A DNA stretch of 12,449 nucleotides from Atopobium sp. (GTDB lineage Bacteria > Actinomycetota > Coriobacteriia > Coriobacteriales > Atopobiaceae), in contig JABZHC010000029.1 of NCBI GenBank assembly GCA_015259035.1, positions 1 to 12,449 on the forward strand, given 5' to 3'. Positions 1-6,046 of this stretch are shown piece by piece. The position numbers were made by a program, and so were the translations under genes. Below the pieces are notes generated by a model. The model was not told the DNA's origin and searched no databases. It saw only the letters and a program-made list of their open reading frames with translations. Position 1 is the first letter of the stretch. Each line of letters begins with the position of its first letter.

Positions 1-114
1 TTTTTCACCTATATATAGTGTTGTCTTTTTTAGAATGTCTTTATTATCTTTTTACGTTGTCTTGCTGCGCGTTATTACGTCGTCTTACCGCACTTTTTGC
101 GCGTCTTAATGAGG
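1..114 (-). repeat. Non-coding stretch with five AAGAC direct repeats
   Basis: This is the region downstream of the phosphohexomutase-like gene on the minus strand. No gene is visible. The pentamer AAGAC (GTCTT on the plus strand) occurs at plus positions 23-27, 37-41, 59-63, 82-86 and 103-107, with start-to-start spacings of 14, 22, 23 and 21 bp. Two copies are part of a longer 15-bp repeat (49-63 and 72-86, 13 of 15 bases identical). A perfect 10-bp palindrome CTATATATAG lies at 9-18. No hairpin followed by a T run is seen, so there is no convincing terminator. The last bases on the minus strand (AGGTGAAAAA) could be the Shine-Dalgarno site of a next gene beyond the edge, resembling that of galU. 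The role of the repeats is unknown. Confidence 0.5.
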
Positions 115-1530
115 CTAAATCTCGTCTTTTACAATCTGGCAAGCTGCATCAAGAAGTTGATCGCGAAGTGTCTCGTTAGCGGCCTCAGAATACACGCGCA
201 CCAGGGCATCCATACGAGAAGGACGGATAAGCACCCAAGAATCATCTTTAAACTGAAGCTTAAGGCCATCGGCATGGCTTACCGAAACAGGCACTTTACC
301 TGCAACGTTTTCTGGATTGAGGCCTGGAAGGATGTTTCTGAACGCCTGAGTAGCTGCAGCATCAAGTCGCACTCCTCGCCTGCTATAACACATGCGACCC
401 AGTTCAGCCTCGTCCTCAGAGACAAGCTGTGCAAGCGATTTATGGGCGCACGCTAGCATTTCGACAACAAGCAGGGCCACAAGCAGACCATCTCGCTCCA
501 ACAGGTGGCTTGGAATGCAAATACCGCCGTACTCCTCTGCGGCGAGAAGAACGTCTCCTTGCTCAATCTCTGAATAAAGTCGAGCAAATCCAACAGGCAC
601 GCTTGCAGACTCTAGTCCAAGATGAGCTGCCTGCCTGGATACCGTTGCCGAACAGGTCAGTGTAGAAACAACGCGGCCAGTTTGCTTTCTATTTTGTACA
701 AGATGGCGTGTGATAAGCGGAATAAGCTCGTGTGGGCTAAGGAGTCGGCCGGTTTCATCTACGGCAGCAGCGCGATCTCCGTCACAATCAAGCAAAAGGC
801 CCAGCTGTGCATGGCGGCTTACCACCATCGAAGAGCACTCATCAGCCCAAGGGTCCGCTGGTTGTGGGTGAATGCCACCAAAATCCCTGACAGGACCTTG
901 ATGCATCTGATGTACAACACATCCAGCTGCGGAAAGTACGTCAGCAAGCAGGTCTGTTGCTGCACCGTACATAGGATCAACTACCACGCTCGGGCGTAGC
1001 TCTTTAATAACAGACACATTAATCTGATTAAGCAGCGCACTTTTATAAGGCGTCACAATATCTGTTGTGGTAAAAGTTCCACGCTGATCTGTTGGCTCAA
1101 GCGGCGTTGCGGATTCCACGCGGTGGAGAAAATCGCGAGAAACTGGACCTCCATTAGCAGCGCGAATAATCATGCCGCAATATTCGCAGGAAAGCTCAGT
1201 TGCAGAAATGACAAGGCCACCAGCTACATCTTTATGGTGTGCACAGGCCCAACAAACAGATGGAGTTGGGCAAAAAGTCTCGGACACACGCACGTCTAAA
1301 CCAAAGGAAGCCAATGTTGCAGCGGCTTCAAGAGCAGACGAATCTGCTTCAAAGCGTGTGTCAAAGCCGACAAACACAATACCGCCAGGCAACTCCTCTG
1401 ACCAGACAGTACCAAGGGCCTCTGCAAGTCTAACTACATTATCCCTGGTAAAGCCTTTATCATAGCGGGCTTGCCAGCCATCGCTGCCAAAACGGAGTAT
1501 GTCGGGTCTTTTATCCAATGCGGTTGGCAT
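115..1530 (-). CDS. Phosphohexomutase-family protein with altered active-site loops
   Basis: A 471-residue member of the alpha-D-phosphohexomutase superfamily (phosphoglucomutase/phosphomannomutase), which normally interconverts hexose 1- and 6-phosphates through a phosphoserine. Family landmarks are in order: RFGSDGW at 13-19 (usual FGTSGWR), CPTP at 87-90, the Mg-binding loop DCDGDR at 248-253, the sugar loop EEYGG at 332-336 followed by HLLERDG, and RPSRMD at 436-441 (usual RPSGTE). The catalytic loop, normally TASHNP, reads SATELS at 109-114, so Thr111 replaces the phosphoserine and the His and Asn are lost. CWAC (93-96) and CEYC (115-118) flank this loop. The ATG at 1530 is preferred because homology begins about 10 residues later; the ATG at 1593 would overlap galU by 83 bp and has no Shine-Dalgarno site. 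It overlaps the end of galU by 20 bp, so the two are probably cotranslated. Family membership is firm; mutase activity is doubtful. Confidence 0.8.
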   Translation of the reverse strand: MPTALDKRPDILRFGSDGWQARYDKGFTRDNVVRLAEALGTVWSEELPGGIVFVGFDTRFEADSSALEAAATLASFGLDVRVSETFCPTPSVCWACAHHKDVAGGLVISATELSCEYCGMIIRAANGGPVSRDFLHRVESATPLEPTDQRGTFTTTDIVTPYKSALLNQINVSVIKELRPSVVVDPMYGAATDLLADVLSAAGCVVHQMHQGPVRDFGGIHPQPADPWADECSSMVVSRHAQLGLLLDCDGDRAAAVDETGRLLSPHELIPLITRHLVQNRKQTGRVVSTLTCSATVSRQAAHLGLESASVPVGFARLYSEIEQGDVLLAAEEYGGICIPSHLLERDGLLVALLVVEMLACAHKSLAQLVSEDEAELGRMCYSRRGVRLDAAATQAFRNILPGLNPENVAGKVPVSVSHADGLKLQFKDDSWVLIRPSRMDALVRVYSEAANETLRDQLLDAACQIVKDEI

Positions 1531-2404
1531 AGCTGCCGAGCGCCTCTTTAAATGCTGCTGCAGAGCTCTGATCAGAGAGCGCCATACGAGCATTAGTTGC
1601 TGCCCAAGCTGCAGGAGTACCGGTATCGCAGCCCTCTTCCGCGTCGATTACCAGCGCATACATCTCTTCCTCAGCAAGCAGGCGCTCCATTGCATCTGTC
1701 AGCTGAATCTCGTTGCCAGCGCCAGGACCCTGAGTTGCCAGGAGCTCCATAATCTTTGGAGAAAGCAGGTAACGACCAACAATAAACAGGTGAGAAGGTG
1801 CATCCTCTGGACGAGGCTTCTCGACAAGGCCTGTTACCTTCCAAATAGCGCCCTCGCCCTCAGAGTTATCTGAAGGAGAAGAGATGCACTCACCTGCGAT
1901 AATACCGTAGCGATTCACCTGATCTGCAGGAACTGGAGCAACTGCAATGACGGATGCGCCATTGTGCTGCTTGGAAATCTCTGCCATGCGGATGCACATC
2001 TGACGGTCTGGAACAAAGTAATCGCCGAGAAGTACAAAGAATGGCTGGTCACCTACACCGTCTGCAGCACAAAGCACGGCATGGCCAAGGCCACGAGGAT
2101 TGTCCTGATAGGTAAAGGAAACAGGAAGCGCAGAAGCTGCATGGACCTTCTCGGCAAGGTCTTGCTTTCCACGAGAAGAAAGATCTGCTTCAAACTTCTG
2201 GTCTTCAGCAAAGTAGGTTTCAATCTGTGGCTTCTCGCGAGAATTGATGATGATTACCTCATCAACCTCTTCTGGCTCAAGAGCCTCTTCTACTACGTAC
2301 TGAATGACGGGCTTATCCAAAACAGGCAACAGCTCTTTAGGGGTTACCTTTGTTGCAGGTAGAAAACGCGTACCTAGACCTGCTGCTGGGATAATTGCCT
2401 TCAT
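1511..2404 (-). CDS. galU: UTP--glucose-1-phosphate uridylyltransferase
   Basis: A 297-residue cytoplasmic enzyme that makes UDP-glucose and pyrophosphate from UTP and glucose-1-phosphate, supplying glycolipid, capsule and wall glycopolymer synthesis. The nucleotide-binding signature GLGTRFLPATK lies at residues 9-19 directly after the first beta strand (MKAIIPAA). Further family motifs are QDNPRGLGHAV, FFVLLGDYF, GLVEKPRPEDAPS and, near the end, GCDTG. Length matches the family. The ATG at 2404 is chosen because GAAAGG lies 7 bases upstream; a GTG five codons earlier overlaps that site. The gene is separated from the upstream regulator by 137 bp containing two inverted repeats and overlaps the downstream phosphohexomutase-like gene by 20 bp, which fits a sugar-nucleotide pair. 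Confidence 0.95.
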   Translation of the reverse strand: MKAIIPAAGLGTRFLPATKVTPKELLPVLDKPVIQYVVEEALEPEEVDEVIIINSREKPQIETYFAEDQKFEADLSSRGKQDLAEKVHAASALPVSFTYQDNPRGLGHAVLCAADGVGDQPFFVLLGDYFVPDRQMCIRMAEISKQHNGASVIAVAPVPADQVNRYGIIAGECISSPSDNSEGEGAIWKVTGLVEKPRPEDAPSHLFIVGRYLLSPKIMELLATQGPGAGNEIQLTDAMERLLAEEEMYALVIDAEEGCDTGTPAAWAATNARMALSDQSSAAAFKEALGSYANRIG

Positions 2405-2411
2405 GTGTTTA

Positions 2412-2417
2412 CCTTTC
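2412..2417 (-). promoter_or_regulatory. Shine-Dalgarno site deciding the galU start
   Basis: GAAAGG on the minus strand, 7 bases before the ATG at 2404. The alternative GTG at 2419 overlaps this site and has no comparable upstream purine run, so the ATG is preferred. Confidence 0.7.
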
Positions 2418-2423
2418 ACCTAT

Positions 2424-2438
2424 GAGCCCTGTTGGCTC
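2424..2438 (-). promoter_or_regulatory. Small hairpin in the galU leader
   Basis: Perfect 5-bp inverted repeat GAGCC/GGCTC around a 5-base loop, ending about 6 bases before the galU Shine-Dalgarno region. It could shape the 5' end of the galU message. A stem this short may also be chance. Confidence 0.3.
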
Positions 2439-2498
2439 TGCACACCTAACGTGCGCTTGTAAGAATGACGGTTTTGCCGCCGATAAACTCAAATGACA

Positions 2499-2533
2499 GG
2501 CGCTTTTATACGTACCTAGCTTGCATAAGCGCC
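2499..2533 (-). promoter_or_regulatory. Inverted repeat between regulator gene and galU
   Basis: A perfect 7-bp inverted repeat (GGCGCTT at 2499-2505 with AAGCGCC at 2527-2533) surrounds a 21-base loop, starting 8 bp after the regulator stop codon. It is not followed by a T run on the minus strand, so it is not a classical intrinsic terminator. It could be a weak terminator, an RNA-stability element or part of a binding site. TATAAA inside the loop region resembles a -10 element, but no good -35 is placed before it. Confidence 0.35.
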
Positions 2534-2541
2534 AGGTTACG

Positions 2542-2970
2542 TTACTTACTTGGAATCTCAATTCCACGCTTCTCAAGGAATTCAATGAGCTTAGCCAGCG
2601 TGTCTACAGAAAGTGAGTGCTCCATAAGGCAAGCCTCTGCGTCTGCGGTTTCTGTGTCTACACCCAAGTCCTCCTCAAGGAAGGTGCGAAGCGCACGGTG
2701 AGCACGCCATGTGGTACGGGCGTTTGCCTCGCCTTCTTTGGTCAGCGTGACGCGACCATAACGACTCTGCTCAACCATGTCCTGCTCTTTAAGCTGGGAT
2801 AGAGCCTTGTTGACGCTTGCCTTGGAAACATCAAGGCTCTCGGCAATATCAACGGAGCGGACGCTCTTATCGTCATCTGGCTGCTCAAGTGCAATGCGAT
2901 AAATTGCCTCGAGATAGTCCTCGCCGGCTTTTGTCAGTGTATGCTCGTTTTGTACGTTATCGTTGGCCAT
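2542..2970 (-). CDS. DtxR/MntR-family metal-dependent transcriptional regulator
   Basis: A 142-residue winged-helix repressor of the iron/manganese-dependent family. The N-terminal helix TKAGEDYLEAIYRI is typical, followed by the helix-turn-helix at roughly 36-60 (SVDIAESLDVSKASVNKAL), a wing (YGRVTLTKEG) and the dimerisation domain. Metal-ligand positions by family alignment are Asp18, Glu21, His91, Cys114, Glu117 and His118. Asp18/Glu21 match the manganese sensor MntR, whereas the EACxxEH segment matches DtxR/IdeR. The protein stops after the dimerisation domain, so it lacks the SH3-like third domain, as in MntR. The ATG at 2970 follows GGAGGAG by a few bases. It stands between two putative units (ATP synthase/wall genes and galU). 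Targets are probably metal transporters, but nothing here shows which; metal specificity is unresolved. Confidence 0.9.
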   Translation of the reverse strand: MANDNVQNEHTLTKAGEDYLEAIYRIALEQPDDDKSVRSVDIAESLDVSKASVNKALSQLKEQDMVEQSRYGRVTLTKEGEANARTTWRAHRALRTFLEEDLGVDTETADAEACLMEHSLSVDTLAKLIEFLEKRGIEIPSK

Positions 2971-2984
2971 AAATCTCCTCCGAC

Positions 2985-2999
2985 GACTGCTTGACAGTC
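2985..2999 (-). promoter_or_regulatory. Short inverted repeat before the regulator gene
   Basis: GACTG/CAGTC with a 5-base centre lies directly upstream of the GGAGG ribosome-binding site of the DtxR-type gene. It could be an operator half-site pair for autoregulation or a leader hairpin. It does not resemble the known DtxR or MntR consensus closely. Confidence 0.25.
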
Positions 3000-3008
3000 T
3001 TTTTCATG

Positions 3009-3034
3009 CAAAATCAGTTGCGCTACGCAACGAT
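3009..3034 (-). terminator. Possible terminator of the atp-murA-LCP operon
   Basis: A perfect 15-bp palindrome (GTTGCG, 3-base loop, CGCAAC, plus 3017-3031) stands about 48 bp after the LCP stop. With one bulged base the stem extends by ATC/GAT, and the minus strand then reads TTTTGC, a short T run. That fits a weak Rho-independent terminator. Because it also lies just after a TATTAT element and before the regulator gene, it could instead be an operator. Confidence 0.4.
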
Positions 3035-3063
3035 AATATTTCTAACACTTGAATGATACCCAA
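3033..3063 (-). promoter_or_regulatory. Weak promoter candidate for the DtxR-type regulator
   Basis: On the minus strand TATTAT (3033-3038) resembles a -10 box, with TTGGGT (3058-3063) 19 bases upstream as a poor -35. The spacing is longer than ideal and the -35 match is three of six. The palindrome at 3017-3031 begins one base downstream of the -10, at the expected start of transcription. Confidence 0.25.
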
Positions 3064-3078
3064 AAACGGTGCTTAGTT

Positions 3079-4302
3079 TTACTGGCGAGAAGAGCTGTTT
3101 GAAGATTCTGAGGACTCTTCTGAACTTTTCTCGGCAGCCTCAGCATTTGCCTCGGCATCTGTTTGTCCATTTAAACTAGACGGATCGTCTCCTGCATCAA
3201 TTACTTTCATCATCTTTGCAAGTGCATCTTCATCTGCAATGACATACGACTGACCGTCAATTTCTGTTCCCTCGGATGGCACGTATGCCGTATAAATATC
3301 CTTGTCAGTGTTCATGCCAATCATCTGAGTGCCCAAAGAAATAATGTCTGAGACAGAGAGATCGGTAATAACCATGCTTGCTGTTGAATTGACAGTATTT
3401 GCAATGGCTACAGGGTCTCCTGTGTTCAGAATCTGAGCAATCATAGCCTTGATGAAGGTTCTCTGATGGCGCATGCGGGTGTAATCGCTGTCTGCAAAAG
3501 CGTAGCGAACACGAGTAAAGAAGAGTGCTTGAGCACCGTTCAGTTTCTGAACGCCAGGGTACAGTTCAACAACGTCGCTGAAGTTCTCTGTATCGCGCAT
3601 GTACTGCTCAACGTTTACGGTTACACCACCAAGAGCATCTGTAATGCCTGCAAGACCATCAAAGTTAACCTCTGCATAGTGGGCAATATGTACGCCGCAC
3701 AGTTCATTTACAGCTTGTACCATGCCATTTGCGCCGTCATAGTAGTGGACGGCGTTAATCTTCATGTAAGAACCCTTCCACAAGACACGGGTATCTCGTG
3801 GAATAGAAAGCATGGTCACACGCTTATGAATAGGGTCAACGCGCGCCAAAATAATGGAATCCGCACGATATTCAGTCTCGCCAGGTCGGCCGTCGGTTCC
3901 TAGAAGCAGCATATAATAGGGGTCGCTTGGTGCAGAAGGCTCCTGAAGCGTCTGACGAAGCTCAGCAGTAATGACCTGCGAGTTATTGAGCTGCGCTTGA
4001 ACGCTTGCATACCAGATACCTGCGCCCACCACAGCGGCAACAAAAACAGCAGCAAAGACGCCCAGAAGCGACCTGACTACCATCTGCTTTCTGAAGACAC
4101 GCTTACGACGCTTGTGGTAGCCCTCTGCCTGCGTGCGACTAAAAGGAGAGCTGCTAACTGAAGCGTTCTGCGACGTATTGGTTGCAGCGCTTGGCGCAGT
4201 GCCTTGAGTACTTCCCGTAGCAGTATTTTGTGCAGTGTCAGCCGAAGTGCCCTGTGAGGCCCCGTTGTCGAGCAGTTTTGCATGCTTTGGTTTAGTTGAC
4301 AC
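3079..4302 (-). CDS. LytR-CpsA-Psr (LCP) family glycopolymer transferase
   Basis: A 407-residue membrane-anchored protein. LCP enzymes transfer lipid-linked wall glycopolymers (teichoic-acid-like or capsular chains) to peptidoglycan outside the cell. Residues 1-62 are a disordered Ser/Thr/Asn/Gln/Ala-rich cytoplasmic stretch, then a basic patch (HKRRKRVFRK), one transmembrane helix at about 77-99, and the LCP domain from about 129 to 290. Conserved acidic and arginine residues are visible in LLGTDGRPG (133-141), YRADSI (145-150), SIPRDTR (166-172) and the TRVRYAFADSDYTRMRHQR segment (263-281). The tail from about 373 is Ser/Glu/Ala-rich and low-complexity. GTG at 4302 is supported by GAAGGA six bases upstream, inside the murA end. 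It lies 3 bp after murA, so translation is likely coupled. The particular polymer is unknown. Confidence 0.93.
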   Translation of the reverse strand: MSTKPKHAKLLDNGASQGTSADTAQNTATGSTQGTAPSAATNTSQNASVSSSPFSRTQAEGYHKRRKRVFRKQMVVRSLLGVFAAVFVAAVVGAGIWYASVQAQLNNSQVITAELRQTLQEPSAPSDPYYMLLLGTDGRPGETEYRADSIILARVDPIHKRVTMLSIPRDTRVLWKGSYMKINAVHYYDGANGMVQAVNELCGVHIAHYAEVNFDGLAGITDALGGVTVNVEQYMRDTENFSDVVELYPGVQKLNGAQALFFTRVRYAFADSDYTRMRHQRTFIKAMIAQILNTGDPVAIANTVNSTASMVITDLSVSDIISLGTQMIGMNTDKDIYTAYVPSEGTEIDGQSYVIADEDALAKMMKVIDAGDDPSSLNGQTDAEANAEAAEKSSEESSESSNSSSRQ

Positions 4303-4305
4303 AAA

Positions 4306-5589
4306 CTATCCTTCGATAAAGTCGTCGTCTGGAATGGTAGTGCGCTGAGCATCTGCTCCCAGCGCGACGAGTTTCTCGACAAATCCCTCGTAACCGCGGT
4401 CAATGTGATGGATGGCAGAAACGATTGTTTCTCCCTCGGCCACAAGACCAGCCATAACAAGCGCAGCACCACCACGAAGATCTGGTGACTTGACCTGCGC
4501 CCCCTCAAAGCCGGAGACGCCGCGAACAATAGCGTGATGACCCTCGATGGTGATGTCTGCTCCCATGCGAGAAAGCTCGGATGCCAACATAAAGCGGTTC
4601 TCAAAGACGTTTTCCGTGATAATGCAGGTGCCCTTAGCCAGAGCAAGCAGCGTCATAGTCTGTGCCTGCATGTCTGTTGGGAAACCGGGGAATGGCAGCG
4701 TCTGGATATCGATAGCTTTAAGATCTTGCTGACGAGAAGCCCTTGCCCACCTATCTCCGGTCTCGATGGTAATGCCCATCTGCTCGTACTTTTTAAGTAC
4801 CAGACCAAGGTGATTTGGCTCAAAACCGTGAACAGTAATAGGCTCACCAGTAAGCGCACCAATAGCCAGGAAGGTGCCAGCCTCAATGCGGTCGCCAACG
4901 ACTTCATGCTCAACAGGATGCAGCTCTGTGACGCCGTGAATCTCAATAACAGGAGATCCGGCACCCTGAATGTTAGCGCCCATTTTGTTGAGCATAGTAG
5001 CGAGGTCAACAATTTCTGGCTCACGAGCTGCGTTATCAATGACTGTTACACCCTTGGCAAAAACTGATGCCATCATCAGATTCTCTGTTGCACCAACGGA
5101 AGCAAAGGCCAGAGAAACGGTCTCGCCGGTTATGCCATGAGGAGCACTTGCGTGAATATTGCCGTGCTCAACCTTAAATTCAACACCCAAAGCCTCGAGG
5201 CCCAGGATGTGCATGTCAATTTTGCGAGCACCGATATTACAACCGCCTGGCATAGCCACAACAGCTTTGCCAAAACGAGAAATAAGGGGACCCAAAACAG
5301 CAGTTGATGCACGCATCTGTGCAACAAGACTGTAAGGAGTCTCCCAGCTTGTAATATCTGTGGTATCAATTTTGAGCTCGTGAAGACCAACGACTTCAAT
5401 GCGAGCGCCTAACGTCTTGAGCACCTTGCCCATGACGTGAACGTCTGCAATATTAGGAACGTTAGTGAGCGTAGTAACACCAGGAGCCATGATGGTTGCA
5501 GCCATCAATTTAAGGGCGGAGTTTTTTGCACCCTCTACAGTGACCTCTCCTGTGACAGAACGGCCACCTACTACTTTTATGACGTCCAT
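4306..5589 (-). CDS. murA: UDP-N-acetylglucosamine 1-carboxyvinyltransferase (MurA)
   Basis: A 427-residue cytoplasmic enzyme that transfers enolpyruvate from PEP to UDP-GlcNAc, the first committed step of peptidoglycan synthesis and the target of fosfomycin. Full family length. The substrate-binding Lys22-Asn23 sits in EGAKNSALK; the active-site loop reads MPGGCNIGAR with catalytic Cys117 (the Cys/Asp switch that gives fosfomycin resistance is Cys here, so the sensitive type). PGFPTDMQAQ carries the catalytic Asp306, and HHIDRGYEG carries Arg398. The ATG at 5589 follows CGGAGG with only three intervening bases, a rather short spacing. It lies 29 bp after atpC and 3 bp before the LCP gene, so it is probably transcribed with the ATP synthase operon. 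Many Gram-positives have a second murA paralogue, which cannot be checked in this window. Confidence 0.97.
   Translation of the reverse strand: MDVIKVVGGRSVTGEVTVEGAKNSALKLMAATIMAPGVTTLTNVPNIADVHVMGKVLKTLGARIEVVGLHELKIDTTDITSWETPYSLVAQMRASTAVLGPLISRFGKAVVAMPGGCNIGARKIDMHILGLEALGVEFKVEHGNIHASAPHGITGETVSLAFASVGATENLMMASVFAKGVTVIDNAAREPEIVDLATMLNKMGANIQGAGSPVIEIHGVTELHPVEHEVVGDRIEAGTFLAIGALTGEPITVHGFEPNHLGLVLKKYEQMGITIETGDRWARASRQQDLKAIDIQTLPFPGFPTDMQAQTMTLLALAKGTCIITENVFENRFMLASELSRMGADITIEGHHAIVRGVSGFEGAQVKSPDLRGGAALVMAGLVAEGETIVSAIHHIDRGYEGFVEKLVALGADAQRTTIPDDDFIEG
4309..4314 (-). promoter_or_regulatory. Shine-Dalgarno site within murA deciding the GTG start of the LCP gene
   Basis: GAAGGA is followed by six bases that contain the murA stop codon TAG and then the GTG start of the LCP gene. 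The arrangement suggests that ribosomes ending murA re-initiate on the LCP gene. Confidence 0.7.
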
Positions 5590-5618
5590 AAACCTCCGAA
5601 AACGACAGTGAGAGAATT

Positions 5619-6038
5619 TTACTCCTCAACCACTTGCTTCAGAAGTAGATTACACCAGTCTATCTTTTTTTCGTAGTAGGCACGACGATTATCGTCTTCT
5701 GGAAGAGAAAGCATCTGGTCAATGACGTCATCTCTTGTCTCGCGCACAACATCTGCATCAATGTCATCAACGCGACGAGCATGATCTGCCAAGATAATGA
5801 CTCCTGTTGGATCGATTTCTGCGTATCCACCAGAAATCACTATCTTGGTCATAGATTCTTCATTCTCTGGATGAGGCATGTGCAGTCTTACAACACCATC
5901 GCCAAGCGCAATGATTTCTGGTGCGTGGCCTGGCCACACACCATACTCTCCATCTGCTGAAGCAAGAATCAGACTTTCAACGGTTCCTTCGTAAAGGAGC
6001 TTATCTGGTCTGACAAACTGACAAGTCAACTCAGCCAT
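5619..6038 (-). CDS. atpC: ATP synthase F1 subunit epsilon
   Basis: A 139-residue central-stalk subunit that binds gamma and the c-ring and can inhibit ATP hydrolysis through its C-terminal helices. The N-terminal beta-sandwich (about 1-85) has the usual features: a start CQFVRPDKLLYEG, then ADGEYGVWPGHAPEI and VISGGYAEIDPTGVIILAD. The C-terminal helical part (about 90-139) is present, with an ADVVRETRDD helix and a final helix ending KQVVEE. The ATG at 6038 is 8 bp after the atpD stop and is preceded by AGGA, which overlaps the stop region. It is the last ATP synthase gene, followed 29 bp later by murA without a visible terminator. Confidence 0.95.
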   Translation of the reverse strand: MAELTCQFVRPDKLLYEGTVESLILASADGEYGVWPGHAPEIIALGDGVVRLHMPHPENEESMTKIVISGGYAEIDPTGVIILADHARRVDDIDADVVRETRDDVIDQMLSLPEDDNRRAYYEKKIDWCNLLLKQVVEE

Positions 6039-6046
6039 GAGAAATC

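Noticed and set aside
1..114. CRISPR-like array from the repeated AAGAC motif
   Set aside because: The shared unit is only 5 to 15 bases, intervals are too short and irregular, and no cas gene is present.
1531..1593. Longer start for the phosphohexomutase-like gene at 1593
   Set aside because: It would overlap galU by 83 bp, has no Shine-Dalgarno site, and family similarity begins only after the ATG at 1530.
4077..4646. A 189-codon minus-strand frame across the murA/LCP junction
   Set aside because: It is a second frame over two clear genes, its product is low-complexity Leu/Arg/Ser-rich, and no family is recognised.
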